The notes beneath the pieces were generated by a model that made no database searches, was not told the origin of the DNA, and saw only the letters and a program-made list of their open reading frames with translations. A stretch of DNA of 64,000 bases from Cedecea neteri NBRC 105707 = ATCC 33855 (GTDB lineage: Bacteria; Pseudomonadota; Gammaproteobacteria; Enterobacterales; Enterobacteriaceae), in NCBI RefSeq assembly GCF_001571265.1, contig NZ_BCTL01000029.1, positions 44,095-108,094 on the forward strand, written 5' to 3'. Positions 9,207 through 18,377 of the stretch are shown here, piece by piece. Made by a program: the position numbers and the translations under genes. Each line of letters begins with the position of its first letter. Within the stretch, counting starts at the first letter, position 1.

Positions 9207-10358
9207 ATGAAAAAAGTTGCGGTTTTTACGGGTACAAGAGCTGAATATGGCTTAATGTATTGGCTGATAAAGGACATAGAAAATGATCCTGATCTGCAGC
9301 TGCAGCTTATTGTCAGTGGAATGCATCTCTCCCCTGAGTTTGGATCAACATGGCAGCAAATAGAAAAGGATGGGTTTTCAATTGACGAAAAAATCGAAAT
9401 CCTGCTCTCTTCTGACAGTGCTGTAGGAACAGCAAAGAGTATCGGGCTAGGTGTAATTAGCTTCAGTGAAGCTTTTATGCGGCTTAAACCAGATGTCATC
9501 ATTATTTTGGGTGACCGATTTGAAGCTCTGGCAGCCGCGCAGACTGCAATGATATTACGAATACCGATTATTCATTTGCATGGTGGTGAGATCACTGAGG
9601 GGGCGTATGATGATGCGATTCGGCATGCGATTACGAAATTAAGTTACTTGCATGGTACGTCTACAGAAGAATATCGGCATAGAGTTATTCAGCTTGGTGA
9701 GGATCCGGCAAGGGTAAAAAATATTGGCGCAATAGGACTTGATCATCTTAAGCGCGGAACATTTATGTCGCTTACTGAATTAAGTGAGTCATTAGGGTTT
9801 GCATTAACCGAACCATATTTTCTGGTCACTTACCATCCTGTAACACTGAGCGATGAACCTGCTACAACAAGTTTTTTAGAATTACTTTCAGCGCTTGATA
9901 AATTCAAAGACTATAAAATAATACTGACGTACCCAAATGCCGATGATGGAGGGCGTCAGATCATTCCTCTACTTGAAAAATATGCGAGCGAAAATGCTGA
10001 AAGAGTTTATGCCATACCTTCGCTAGGGCAGGTACGTTATTTGAGTGCCGTTAAACATGCGGCCGCAGTCATTGGTAACTCATCTAGTGGAATTATAGAG
10101 GTTCCGGCATTTAATGTGCCGACCGTGAATATCGGAGTTAGGCAAAAAGGTCGTCTCGCGGCAAAAAGTGTGCTTCATACGTCTGCGGTTGAGAAAGACA
10201 TAGTCAGAGCTATAGATTGTGCATTACAGCGTGCGTATAAAAAAGAGGATGAAGTCATAATAAATCCTTATGGGCAGGGCGATGCAAGCAGTAAAGTTAT
10301 CGATATGATAAAAACGCTTAAATTTGTACCTGGTAAAAAATTTTACGACTTAAAGTGA
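9207..10358 (+). CDS. legG: NeuC/LegG-family hydrolysing 2-epimerase
   Basis: UDP/GDP-sugar 2-epimerase of the NeuC/LegG type, 383 aa, which releases the nucleotide and inverts C2 to give the 6-deoxy-mannose-configured 2,4-diacetamido sugar that is the substrate of LegI. Motifs: GTRAEYGLM at 9-17, LGDRFEALAAA, HGGEITEGAYDDAIRHA, and GNSSSGIIEVPAF near the C-terminus. NeuC enzymes for sialic acid look very similar; the LegG role is inferred from legB/legC/ptmE next to it. Its stop overlaps an in-frame GTG of the next gene. Confidence 0.82.
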   Translation: MKKVAVFTGTRAEYGLMYWLIKDIENDPDLQLQLIVSGMHLSPEFGSTWQQIEKDGFSIDEKIEILLSSDSAVGTAKSIGLGVISFSEAFMRLKPDVIIILGDRFEALAAAQTAMILRIPIIHLHGGEITEGAYDDAIRHAITKLSYLHGTSTEEYRHRVIQLGEDPARVKNIGAIGLDHLKRGTFMSLTELSESLGFALTEPYFLVTYHPVTLSDEPATTSFLELLSALDKFKDYKIILTYPNADDGGRQIIPLLEKYASENAERVYAIPSLGQVRYLSAVKHAAAVIGNSSSGIIEVPAFNVPTVNIGVRQKGRLAAKSVLHTSAVEKDIVRAIDCALQRAYKKEDEVIINPYGQGDASSKVIDMIKTLKFVPGKKFYDLK

Positions 10359-10363
10359 AGACT

Positions 10364-11437
10364 ATGACATTAATAATTGCAGAAGCAGGTGTGAACCATA
10401 ATGGCAGCGAAGAGTTAGCATTCAAACTTGTAGATGCGGCGTATAAGGCTGGCGCTGATATTGTCAAGTTTCAGACATTTAAAGCGAAAAATTTAGTAAC
10501 CAAAAGTGCAGCCCAGGCCGAGTATCAAATAGCAAACACAAAAAAGCAAGAATCCCAGTTTGAGATGCTTAGCAGACTCGAATTATCATGGGATGCGCAT
10601 CATGCCTTAGTTAAATATTGTAATGAGATAGGAATTGAATTTTTATCTACAGCATTTGACTCTGAAAGTTTGGATTTTTTAGTTAACGAGTTAGGTATTA
10701 AGCGCCTTAAGATCCCATCCGGAGAATTAACAAATGCACCCTTAGTTCTTGAACATGCCAGAACAGGGTGTGACATTATTGTTTCTACTGGAATGGCAAC
10801 CTTATCGGAAATAGAAGCAGCATTAGGTGTTATAGCATTTGGCTATATTGGAGAGAAAGAATCGATACCTTCAATTGAATCTTTCAAGGCTGCATATGCA
10901 TCAGAATCAGGACAAAAAGCATTAAAAGAAAAAGTCACCATATTGCATTGCACAACCGAATATCCTGCACCGTTAGAAGAAATTAATTTACGGGTAATGG
11001 ATACTTTGAACGCTGCTTTCGACTTGCCTTCCGGTTATTCTGATCATAGCGAGGGAATAACTATCCCTATCGCTGCGGTGGCAAGAGGTGCTGTGATAAT
11101 TGAAAAACACTTTACTCTGGATAAGGAAATGGAGGGGCCAGATCATAAGGCATCACTCGATCCAGAAGAACTGAGATTGATGATTAAATCAATACGGGAA
11201 ATTGAAAAAGCATTAGGTCATAAAATTAAAACCCCAACAGTTTCTGAGCTTAAAAATAAACAAGTAGCGCGTAAAAGTCTGGTTGCAGCGACCAATATTA
11301 TCGCAGGGGAATATTTCTCAGCAGATAATATTGCTATAAAACGTCCTGGCACAGGAATGTCACCTTATAGTTATTGGGAAATGTTAGGAAGGGAATCGTC
11401 GCGGGATTATAAGCAAGGGGATATCATTTTTGAGTAA
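10364..11437 (+). CDS. legI: N,N'-diacetyllegionaminic acid synthase (NeuB family)
   Basis: NeuB-family synthase (357 aa) condensing the LegG product with phosphoenolpyruvate to give a nine-carbon nonulosonic acid. N-terminal TIM barrel begins TLIIAEAGVNHNG; conserved HCTTEYPAP and GYSDHSEGI follow; the last 60 or so residues form a SAF/antifreeze-like domain (ARKSLVAATNIIAGE ... KRPGTGMSP). The ATG at 10364 fits family N-termini; a GTG at 10355 in the same frame would overlap the legG stop and add three residues. The product could in principle be sialic or pseudaminic acid, but the accompanying genes favour legionaminic acid. Confidence 0.85.
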   Translation: MTLIIAEAGVNHNGSEELAFKLVDAAYKAGADIVKFQTFKAKNLVTKSAAQAEYQIANTKKQESQFEMLSRLELSWDAHHALVKYCNEIGIEFLSTAFDSESLDFLVNELGIKRLKIPSGELTNAPLVLEHARTGCDIIVSTGMATLSEIEAALGVIAFGYIGEKESIPSIESFKAAYASESGQKALKEKVTILHCTTEYPAPLEEINLRVMDTLNAAFDLPSGYSDHSEGITIPIAAVARGAVIIEKHFTLDKEMEGPDHKASLDPEELRLMIKSIREIEKALGHKIKTPTVSELKNKQVARKSLVAATNIIAGEYFSADNIAIKRPGTGMSPYSYWEMLGRESSRDYKQGDIIFE

Positions 11438-12065
11438 ATTACCAGTTGTAATCATAGGAAGTGGAGGGCATGCGAGTGTTCTTGTTGACATCCTAAAAAA
11501 ACAACAGCGGGAAATAAAAGCTATAATAAGCCATAGTATACCGACTGAAAGAAAAATATTCGAAGGTATCGAGCACTTTAGCCACGATAGTGATATTTTG
11601 AAATTTAATGTTGATGAAATTGAACTCATTAATGCTATTGGTGCAAGCCCTCACTCCACGTTGAGAAAAACTATAACAAATAATTACCTTGCACTTGGGT
11701 ACAATTTTGCATCAGTAATAGCTGATAGCGCCATTGTCAGTACAGATGTTGATATTGAAAAAGGTGTTCAAATTTTGACTCGGGCTGTTATTCATCCTGG
11801 TGCTAAAATTGGCAGCTTTAGCGTGATAAACACTGCGGCCATAATTGAACATGACTGTGTTCTCGGCGAGAATAATTTTATTGCACCCGGTGCTGTATTG
11901 TGTGGACAGGTGTCTACGGGACAGGATGTTTTTGTTGGCGCAGGGGCAGTGATTATTCCAAATATTACGCTTGGGATTAACGCTATTGTAGGTGCTGGTG
12001 CTGTTTTGACAAATGATCTGAACGCCGATCAGATGTGTTATCCAGCAAGAATGAATATTAAATGA
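11430..12065 (+). CDS. legH: NeuD/PglD-like acetyltransferase, likely LegH
   Basis: Sugar acyltransferase of the NeuD/PglD family, 211 aa: an N-terminal Rossmann-like lobe with VVIIGSGGHASVLVDIL and a C-terminal left-handed beta-helix of hexapeptide repeats (IEKGVQILTRAVIHPGAKIG, GENNFIAPGAVLCG, GAGAVIIPNITLG). In this operon it is the only candidate to N-acetylate the C4 amino group introduced by LegC. It uses a TTG start at 11430, overlapping the legI stop by 8 bp, with AGGGG at 11416-11420 as ribosome-binding site. O-acetylation of the finished nonulosonate, as NeuD does with sialic acid, is the alternative. Confidence 0.72.
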   Translation: MSKLPVVIIGSGGHASVLVDILKKQQREIKAIISHSIPTERKIFEGIEHFSHDSDILKFNVDEIELINAIGASPHSTLRKTITNNYLALGYNFASVIADSAIVSTDVDIEKGVQILTRAVIHPGAKIGSFSVINTAAIIEHDCVLGENNFIAPGAVLCGQVSTGQDVFVGAGAVIIPNITLGINAIVGAGAVLTNDLNADQMCYPARMNIK

Positions 12066-12085
12066 TTTTGTAAAGAAGGTGACAA

Positions 12086-13144
12086 ATGGCTCAGCAGTGG
12101 AAAAATGTGCTAATTAAAGCGGATAACACAATCCGCGAAGCATTAGAGATTATCAATAAAGAAGCACTCAAAGTTGTGCTTGTTGTTGATGATGCTGAAA
12201 ACCTTCTTGGCGTCATTACCGATGGAGATATACGTAGGAGTATATTAAATAATATAGAGCTTTCAGCTCCTGTCAGTTTAGTAATGAATAAAAATCCTAT
12301 CACAGCAAGTAGACACGATTCGTTTGCAAAGCTCAATCAGTTGATGATTTCCAAAAGCATATTTTCAATTCCTATCCTCGATGGTGAAAAAGTTGTTGGT
12401 CTTGAGACGATGCAAACGGTGAATGGGAGAAGGAGTTATGAGAATCCTGTATTCATTATGGCCGGAGGATTTGGCACAAGGCTGAAGCCTTTGACTGATA
12501 ATTGTCCAAAACCGATGCTGAAAATTGGAGATAGACCAATTTTAGAAACAGTTGTACGTAGTTTCGTCAAAGCTGGGTTTAAAAATTTATATATTTCGAC
12601 GCATTATATGCCTGAAATTATTGAAGCGCATTTTGGTAATGGCAATGATTTCAATGCAAATATTAAATATGTATACGAGGACGTTCCTCTGGGTACGGGA
12701 GGGGCACTGGGATTATTACCTGATACATTATCGGATCAATTGTCATTGATCATGATTAATGCTGATGTCCTCACAAATATAGATTTTGAAAAATTATTGA
12801 ATTTTCATGATTCTAGCTCTGCGGATGCTACAATTTGTGTTCGGGAATATGACTATCAAATACCGTATGGCGTAATAAAAGGTGATGGAAACAAAATTAT
12901 TTCTATGGAAGAAAAACCAGTCCATCATTTTTTTGTAAATGCCGGGATTTATGTTCTCTCGCCTAGTGTATTCAAAAGTGTACCTAAAAATACTAAAATA
13001 GATATGCCATCGTTGTTGGAACGACACATGCAGAGTGGGGAAGATGTGCTCATGTTTCCAATTCATGAATATTGGTTAGATATTGGAAGAATGGATGATT
13101 TTAAACGAGCTCAGATAGATATCCATTCGCTAGGGTTAGATTAA
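12086..13144 (+). CDS. ptmE: PtmE: CBS-domain sugar-1-phosphate guanylyltransferase
   Basis: Two-part protein of 352 aa. Residues about 8-110 hold a tandem CBS pair (LLGVITDGDIRRSIL at 40-54), and residues about 121-350 a nucleotidyltransferase with the AGGFGTRLKPLTDNCPKPML signature at 126-145. This architecture is that of C. jejuni PtmE, which makes the GDP-linked glucosamine donor for legionaminic acid, and it is the best marker that the pathway runs on GDP- rather than UDP-sugars. A good AAGGTGACAA site precedes the ATG. The stop shares one base with the ptmF start. Confidence 0.83.
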   Translation: MAQQWKNVLIKADNTIREALEIINKEALKVVLVVDDAENLLGVITDGDIRRSILNNIELSAPVSLVMNKNPITASRHDSFAKLNQLMISKSIFSIPILDGEKVVGLETMQTVNGRRSYENPVFIMAGGFGTRLKPLTDNCPKPMLKIGDRPILETVVRSFVKAGFKNLYISTHYMPEIIEAHFGNGNDFNANIKYVYEDVPLGTGGALGLLPDTLSDQLSLIMINADVLTNIDFEKLLNFHDSSSADATICVREYDYQIPYGVIKGDGNKIISMEEKPVHHFFVNAGIYVLSPSVFKSVPKNTKIDMPSLLERHMQSGEDVLMFPIHEYWLDIGRMDDFKRAQIDIHSLGLD

Positions 13145-14106
13145 TGAAACGGATAGCAGTTATTGGGTTAGGTAATATAGCAACAAGACACCGAAGGAAT
13201 TTACGTGCACTATTTCCCGAAGCTGAAATTTACGCAGTATCTGCATCAGGCCGTAAGATTGAAGGTATAGTCAGCGACAGTAATTATATATCGGATGATC
13301 TGCAAAAACTCAGTCAAATTGTTGATATGGCTATAATTGCCTCCCCTGCAACATCTCACCTCGAACATGCTATTCCTTTTATCAAGGTTGGGGTGCCAAC
13401 ATTAATTGAAAAACCTGTTTTTGCTTCTTTAGATGATGCGGAAGTTATTTCTAAGCTTATTGAGGGAAATAAAACACCAATCTGTATTGGCTATTGCTTA
13501 CGGTATTTGCCGTCAACAATAAAATTACATGAGCTTCTGGAAAAGAACACAGTTGGTAAAGTACTCAATGCGCGTATAACAATTGGGCAATACCTTCCAG
13601 ACTGGCGGCCTACAAAAAATTATAAAAATAGCGTTTCAGCAAGCAAAGTATTAGGAGGCGGTGCCCTTCTCGAGTTGAGTCATGAGATTGATTATTCGCG
13701 TTTTCTGTTTGGCGAACTCACAATAAAACATGCAATAATTAGAAATTCAGGGATATTAGATATAGATGTTGAAGATATTGCCGATATTGTTGCGATCTCT
13801 TCAGATGAGGCTGTAATCCATATACATCTAGATTTTATTCAACGTCAGGCTTTTCGAGAATGTGAAGTGGTAGGCTCTGAAGGGAGACTTAGTTGGGACC
13901 TAATAAATAATAAGATAGTACTGCATAACAGTGAAGGTAGTGAAATTCTTTATAATGATCCTAAGTATGATAAAAATGAAATGTATATGAGTATGCTAAA
14001 GGATTTTATTCGATTTACCGAGGGCAAACCGAACACTTGTATAAAACTGGAGGATGGCATAAAAACCCTTCAGTTAGTTGAAAATATCAGAAGGCTTGCT
14101 GATTAA
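13144..14106 (+). CDS. ptmF: PtmF: Gfo/Idh/MocA-family oxidoreductase
   Basis: NAD(P)-dependent oxidoreductase, 320 aa. The N-terminal Rossmann region is IAVIGLGNIATRHRRNL, with an EKPVFASLDDA segment (the conserved EKP lysine) and a GGGALLELSHEIDY stretch typical of Gfo/Idh/MocA substrate domains. C. jejuni PtmF is required for legionaminic acid and is thought to act with PtmA in supplying the glucosamine precursor; the exact reaction is not established. The start codon overlaps the ptmE stop (TAATG) and legF begins two bases after its stop. Confidence 0.78.
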   Translation: MKRIAVIGLGNIATRHRRNLRALFPEAEIYAVSASGRKIEGIVSDSNYISDDLQKLSQIVDMAIIASPATSHLEHAIPFIKVGVPTLIEKPVFASLDDAEVISKLIEGNKTPICIGYCLRYLPSTIKLHELLEKNTVGKVLNARITIGQYLPDWRPTKNYKNSVSASKVLGGGALLELSHEIDYSRFLFGELTIKHAIIRNSGILDIDVEDIADIVAISSDEAVIHIHLDFIQRQAFRECEVVGSEGRLSWDLINNKIVLHNSEGSEILYNDPKYDKNEMYMSMLKDFIRFTEGKPNTCIKLEDGIKTLQLVENIRRLAD

Positions 14107-14107
14107 T

Positions 14108-14812
14108 ATGAAAAATATTGCATTTATTTTTGCCCGTGGGGGTTCAAAGGGACTTCCAGGAAAAAACATCAAACATCTGGACGGAAAGCCTTTATTACAA
14201 TACTCAATCGAGACAGCAAAAGCTTCTCCTTCAGTGAGTGATGTTTTTGTTTCTACTGACGATGATCAGATCAAAGCATGCGCAATTGCAGCTGGAGCTA
14301 CGGTTATCGACCGCCCCGTTGAGCTCGCTGGCGATAAAAGTCCGGAATGGTTAGCCTGGCGACATGCTATTGAATGGGTCAAAGAACATTACGGGATATT
14401 TGATAATTTCATCAGCTTACCGGCAACTAGCCCACTTCGTTCTGTAGAAGATGTTGAGGCTGCAATAGCGATGCGTAGTGATGTTGAAGCAGATATTTGT
14501 ATATCAGTGACTCCTGCATCCAGAAGTCCATATTTCAACATGGTTAAACTCTCTACTCAGAACATAACTGAATTGGTTATCAAGCCTGAGGGAGATGTTT
14601 TTCGTCGTCAAGATTCACCTGAAGTTTATGATATTACGACGGTTGTTTATGTCGCAGATCCTAATTTTATTCTTAATAAATATGGCATATTTAGTGGTAA
14701 GGTCACATCAATAGTTGTGCCAAAAGAACGAGCTGTAGATATTGATGATATTTATGATTTTTATATGGCAGAATCTTTAATTAAATTTAAGAATGAGTCC
14801 AAAAATGATTAA
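14108..14812 (+). CDS. legF: CMP-legionaminic acid synthetase (cytidylyltransferase)
   Basis: Acylneuraminate cytidylyltransferase family, 234 aa. It activates the nonulosonate with CTP so a glycosyltransferase can use it. The N-terminus shows FIFARGGSKGLPGKNIK (residues about 7-23), the P-loop-like NeuA signature, and SLPATSPLRSVEDVEAAI in the middle. I set the start at 14108, where the protein begins MKNIAFIFARGG; an in-frame ATG at 14078 would add ten residues inside ptmF and break the family N-terminus. It overlaps ptmA. Confidence 0.85.
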   Translation: MKNIAFIFARGGSKGLPGKNIKHLDGKPLLQYSIETAKASPSVSDVFVSTDDDQIKACAIAAGATVIDRPVELAGDKSPEWLAWRHAIEWVKEHYGIFDNFISLPATSPLRSVEDVEAAIAMRSDVEADICISVTPASRSPYFNMVKLSTQNITELVIKPEGDVFRRQDSPEVYDITTVVYVADPNFILNKYGIFSGKVTSIVVPKERAVDIDDIYDFYMAESLIKFKNESKND

Positions 14813-15566
14813 TAATAAAAAAATTCTTATACTTGGGGCCGGTGGCTTGCTCGGTTCTTGTCTGGTCACTGAATGTTTAAAGCGAGGTGGAAGTGTTATA
14901 GCCGTTGACTCAGACATCGAGCGCATGAATCAGCGATTGGCAACTCTTGGCGTGGATCTCAGTAGTGATAAACTTGAAATTGCAGCGCTTAACGTAACAA
15001 ATGATAGTGATGTGAAAGCGTTCTTTTCTAAGCTTTGCGCCATAGATGGCGTAGTCAATGCCACTTATCCTAGAAACAAAAGTTATGGTGCACATTTTTT
15101 TGATGTAACACTTGATGGGTTTAATGACAATTTATCATTGCATCTTGGGAGTACATTTTTGTTGATGCAGCAATGTGCTTTGTATTTTAAACAAAAAGAA
15201 AAACCTTTGTCAGTGGTGAACATTTCTTCTGTGTACGGTGTAATTGCCCCTCGTTTTGAAATTTATGAGAACACTAAAATGACTATGCCTGTGGAATACG
15301 CAGCGATAAAGTCAGCTTTGTTGCATCTAAATAAGTATGTTGTTGCTTATGTAAAAGATACACGATTCCGCATAAACGCCGTTAGTCCTGGAGGAATTTT
15401 TGATAATCAACCGGAAGAGTTTCTGGAGGCTTATAAGGCATATACTAACGGTAAGGGCATGCTGGAGGTAAGTGGGGTTATTGGTGCAGTGTTATATTTC
15501 TTATCGGATGAATCGAAATATGTTACCGCACAAAATCTTATAGTCGATGATGGCTTCCATCTATAA
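14805..15566 (+). CDS. ptmA: PtmA: SDR-family oxidoreductase
   Basis: Classical short-chain dehydrogenase of about 253 aa with ILILGAGGLLGSCLV at the N-terminus, an NISSVYGVIAP segment, a catalytic EYAAIKSALLHL (YxxxK) and the RINAVSPGGIF segment after it. PtmA belongs to the legionaminic acid gene set of C. jejuni, where it is thought to act early, together with PtmF. The ATG at 14805 overlaps legF by 8 bp; an ATG at 14793 in the same frame is possible and would add four residues. It closes the nine-gene pathway block. Confidence 0.75.
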   Translation: MINNKKILILGAGGLLGSCLVTECLKRGGSVIAVDSDIERMNQRLATLGVDLSSDKLEIAALNVTNDSDVKAFFSKLCAIDGVVNATYPRNKSYGAHFFDVTLDGFNDNLSLHLGSTFLLMQQCALYFKQKEKPLSVVNISSVYGVIAPRFEIYENTKMTMPVEYAAIKSALLHLNKYVVAYVKDTRFRINAVSPGGIFDNQPEEFLEAYKAYTNGKGMLEVSGVIGAVLYFLSDESKYVTAQNLIVDDGFHL

Positions 15567-15587
15567 ATTGTCGGAGATAAGGTTGAC

Positions 15588-17159
15588 ATGCTTAATAAAA
15601 TAATAAATGTATTAAAGTACTTAAAAAAATACAAACCTTCTGCAATTGAAGAAGAGTTTGTATTGTTAAATAAAAAATTTTGGTCAAGAAACAATAAAAA
15701 ATATTATGATGATGTTTGTTTAGTTGAAGGACATGTGGAATGTCCTGCGAGCGTAATTGATAAAGCCAGAATGGCAAAAGCAGTGGAAGAAGCATGCAAT
15801 GCCAGGCCCGTTGTATTTGTTAGAGGATTTAATATTAAGGGCAATAATGTAGCTCATATTTACAAATCCTTTGGCATTGAGGATTTTTATCTTTGGTGGA
15901 GAGCTTTTTTTAATCCGCTCATTTTAATTCCTTCTATTATTAGTACAGTGAAGATATTTACATCTGTGAAAACAGGGGATGAACTTCTTAAGTTACATTA
16001 CAAAGACGTTTACATAGGTGATTTATTATATGATACGCTAATTCGCTTTAAGCCAAACAGTTATACAGTTCATAAAATAAACTTTTCCTACATTAGACTT
16101 ATTCTGAGGGCTTTTATAACCTTCAATATAAACGAACAACTAATAAAGAAATACAAGCCTAAATATTTAATCACAAGTCATAATGTGTACGCTGAATTTG
16201 GAATGTTTCCTCGTCAGATTCGAAAGAGAATGAATGGTGTTGTTTTTCTCAAAGACATATACGCCTACAAATGTTATTCTCAAAAAACAAACATACAAGA
16301 GCATTTTTTAAAAATGCCAATGGATGCTTTTATAAGCAAGCTAGCCGATAATAATTATTATGAAGAGTCTGTTGAATATTTCAATCAACGAATGTCTGGT
16401 AACGTTGACCAGATTGATGTAAAGAACGCATATCAAAATAAATTAGCGTATAGCATTACTGATTTACAACAGCTTTATCCTGGGATTGATTGCAGTAAAA
16501 AAAATGTGGTAGTGATGTCGCATGCATTCTCTGATTCTCCACATGTCGGAGAGGGACTGTTATTCAAAGACTATTATGACTTCCTTGAGAAAACGCTAAT
16601 AAAGCTAAATGAAAATTCATCAATAAACTGTTTTGTCAAAGCTCATCCAAGCTCATATATGTGGGATGAAAAAGGCGGTGTTGAAGGATTAGTCGAAAAA
16701 AACAATCTCAGTAATGTTTATATCATGCCCAATGATCTAAATACAAATTCAATTAGTAGTTTGGCTGATTATATTGTTACCGCTAAAGGTACTGCTGGAT
16801 TAGAATTTAGTTGTTTAGGAATACCTGCAATAACAGCTGGGAAAGGCTTCTATTATAATTTTGGAATAGCTGCAGAACCAGATAGTATAAAAGATTATTA
16901 TGAGTTATTAGATAATATATCTGATTTAAAACCATTATCAGAGGACATAAAAAAACGCGCTTTGGTTTTACTCTATATGGTTTCGCAAAATAGACATCAT
17001 TCTCATATATTGCCAAATAAACATATAATGCCTAATGAAGACTATGAGAGTCTGTATCAGGAGAAATATAAAGAAGTTATTGGTAATATAAAAAAAGGGG
17101 AAGTCATGAAAGATTATTATTATGAAATGGTTAAGAAAGATGCGGTAAAAACCAAATGA
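15588..17159 (+). CDS. Capsule-synthesis-type glycosyltransferase, candidate legionaminic acid transferase
   Basis: Large protein (523 aa) in very AT-rich DNA with no match I can name. The C-terminal third has KAHPSSYMWDEKGG and VTAKGTAGLEFSCLGIPAITAGKG, the pattern of the GT-B capsule polysaccharide/KpsS-like and sialyltransferase-like families that use CMP-activated sugars and bind the nucleotide through a conserved HP and a Gly-rich/SxxLE loop. Lying directly behind the CMP-legionaminic acid synthetase block and before wzx, it is the best candidate to transfer the nonulosonate into the O-unit. It has no signal peptide or clear membrane helix except a hydrophobic stretch near residue 105-125. 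Overlaps wzx by four bases. Confidence 0.6.
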   Translation: MLNKIINVLKYLKKYKPSAIEEEFVLLNKKFWSRNNKKYYDDVCLVEGHVECPASVIDKARMAKAVEEACNARPVVFVRGFNIKGNNVAHIYKSFGIEDFYLWWRAFFNPLILIPSIISTVKIFTSVKTGDELLKLHYKDVYIGDLLYDTLIRFKPNSYTVHKINFSYIRLILRAFITFNINEQLIKKYKPKYLITSHNVYAEFGMFPRQIRKRMNGVVFLKDIYAYKCYSQKTNIQEHFLKMPMDAFISKLADNNYYEESVEYFNQRMSGNVDQIDVKNAYQNKLAYSITDLQQLYPGIDCSKKNVVVMSHAFSDSPHVGEGLLFKDYYDFLEKTLIKLNENSSINCFVKAHPSSYMWDEKGGVEGLVEKNNLSNVYIMPNDLNTNSISSLADYIVTAKGTAGLEFSCLGIPAITAGKGFYYNFGIAAEPDSIKDYYELLDNISDLKPLSEDIKKRALVLLYMVSQNRHHSHILPNKHIMPNEDYESLYQEKYKEVIGNIKKGEVMKDYYYEMVKKDAVKTK

Positions 17160-18358
17160 TTAAACGTGGTGTGTTATATATAATTTTAAATTATCTAATA
17201 CAATGCCTGAACATGATTTTAAGCTTGCTTTTAATGCGCTATTTAAGCTCTGGTTTACTTGGCGATCTTTCTTTGGCACGTACCTGGCAACAATTTGTTG
17301 ATTATTCTCATTTAGGTGCAAGATTTGCACTGGATCGTTATGTTCCTACATCTGAGGAAGATGAAAGACAGAGATTATTATCAACGGTACTTGCTGCAAC
17401 AATAATCGGTGGTTTATTTGTTATTGTTGCAGCATTATTATTCAATGAATACAATTATATTGTCATTATTTTAACGGTGTCTGGTATTTTTATTGCAATA
17501 GGAAATGTATTTAAAACCTATTTGCGAGCGACAAATAATCTAAATGATATGCTTGCGATAGTTTTTTTGAGTCAGTTACTGCCAATTTTAATTCCATTAG
17601 GTATTTATTGCTATACGAAAGATTTCTTTTATTTTTTGTTTGCCACACTGATATGTTATGTTTTATCAGTCACATACATCTTAATAAATAAAAGGCAGTT
17701 GTTAGATTATAGAAGCTTGAAATCTCTCCTTAGAGTTTATAAAAAAATTTCTTTACCATCTTTTTATCTTTTTATTAACTCACTTTTTATTTTTTTGTAT
17801 TTAGTCATGGACCGTTTTTTTATCGATTATTCTTCAGGGCGAGCTGCGCTAGGTGACTACAGCGTAATTACATTTGCATTCAGTGCATTAATGATTATTC
17901 CTGCAACCGTCGCTGAGCTTTTATATGTGAAGATAATAAAGCAGAGTTCAACAGTAGGACGGGTTCTGTTCATTAAAGAGGCTTTACTAATAGTTGCTAT
18001 AACAATTATTGGTGTTGTGGTCGCTAATCCTGTAATGAGTTTCTTCATTGTTAAATTCACAAAGTATGGTGATTTGCTAAGAGATATGCATTATGCGACA
18101 TTAGCTGTTATACCCTTCGCGTTAACTGCGATTTATTATCATGTGTCAAATGGCCTTGATCTCAGAAAACAAATGATAATGGTGAACGCAGCAGTGTGTA
18201 TTATTCTTTGTGTGTTATATGTCATTCCTATATTCCACAATCTGAAATATTCCCTGCATTATTATGTATTGATCAAGGCTGCTACCGGGTGGTTAGTTTT
18301 TATTGGGTATTCTTTTTTTATATGGAAGCATACAAGAAAACTTTCAATAAAAAATTAA
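17156..18358 (+). CDS. wzx: O-antigen flippase Wzx
   Basis: Polysaccharide-export MOP-family protein of 400 aa, nearly all hydrophobic with about 12 predicted membrane segments, short charged loops and a basic C-terminus (WKHTRKLSIKN). It would flip the undecaprenyl-PP-linked O-unit to the periplasm. N-terminal NYLIQCLNMILSLLLMRYLSS and the GDLSLARTWQQFVDYSHLGA loop fit the family. It starts within the stop of the preceding transferase (ATGA) and is followed by wzy; the pairing of one flippase with one polymerase is the diagnostic pattern. Confidence 0.85.
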   Translation: MIKRGVLYIILNYLIQCLNMILSLLLMRYLSSGLLGDLSLARTWQQFVDYSHLGARFALDRYVPTSEEDERQRLLSTVLAATIIGGLFVIVAALLFNEYNYIVIILTVSGIFIAIGNVFKTYLRATNNLNDMLAIVFLSQLLPILIPLGIYCYTKDFFYFLFATLICYVLSVTYILINKRQLLDYRSLKSLLRVYKKISLPSFYLFINSLFIFLYLVMDRFFIDYSSGRAALGDYSVITFAFSALMIIPATVAELLYVKIIKQSSTVGRVLFIKEALLIVAITIIGVVVANPVMSFFIVKFTKYGDLLRDMHYATLAVIPFALTAIYYHVSNGLDLRKQMIMVNAAVCIILCVLYVIPIFHNLKYSLHYYVLIKAATGWLVFIGYSFFIWKHTRKLSIKN

Positions 18359-18377
18359 ATACTATCAATCATTAAGA

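Noticed and set aside
9207..14812. A sialic acid (neuBCA) gene set
   Set aside because: NeuB/NeuC/NeuA-like proteins alone would allow it, but legB, legC, ptmE, ptmF and ptmA in the same block fit legionaminic acid synthesis instead.
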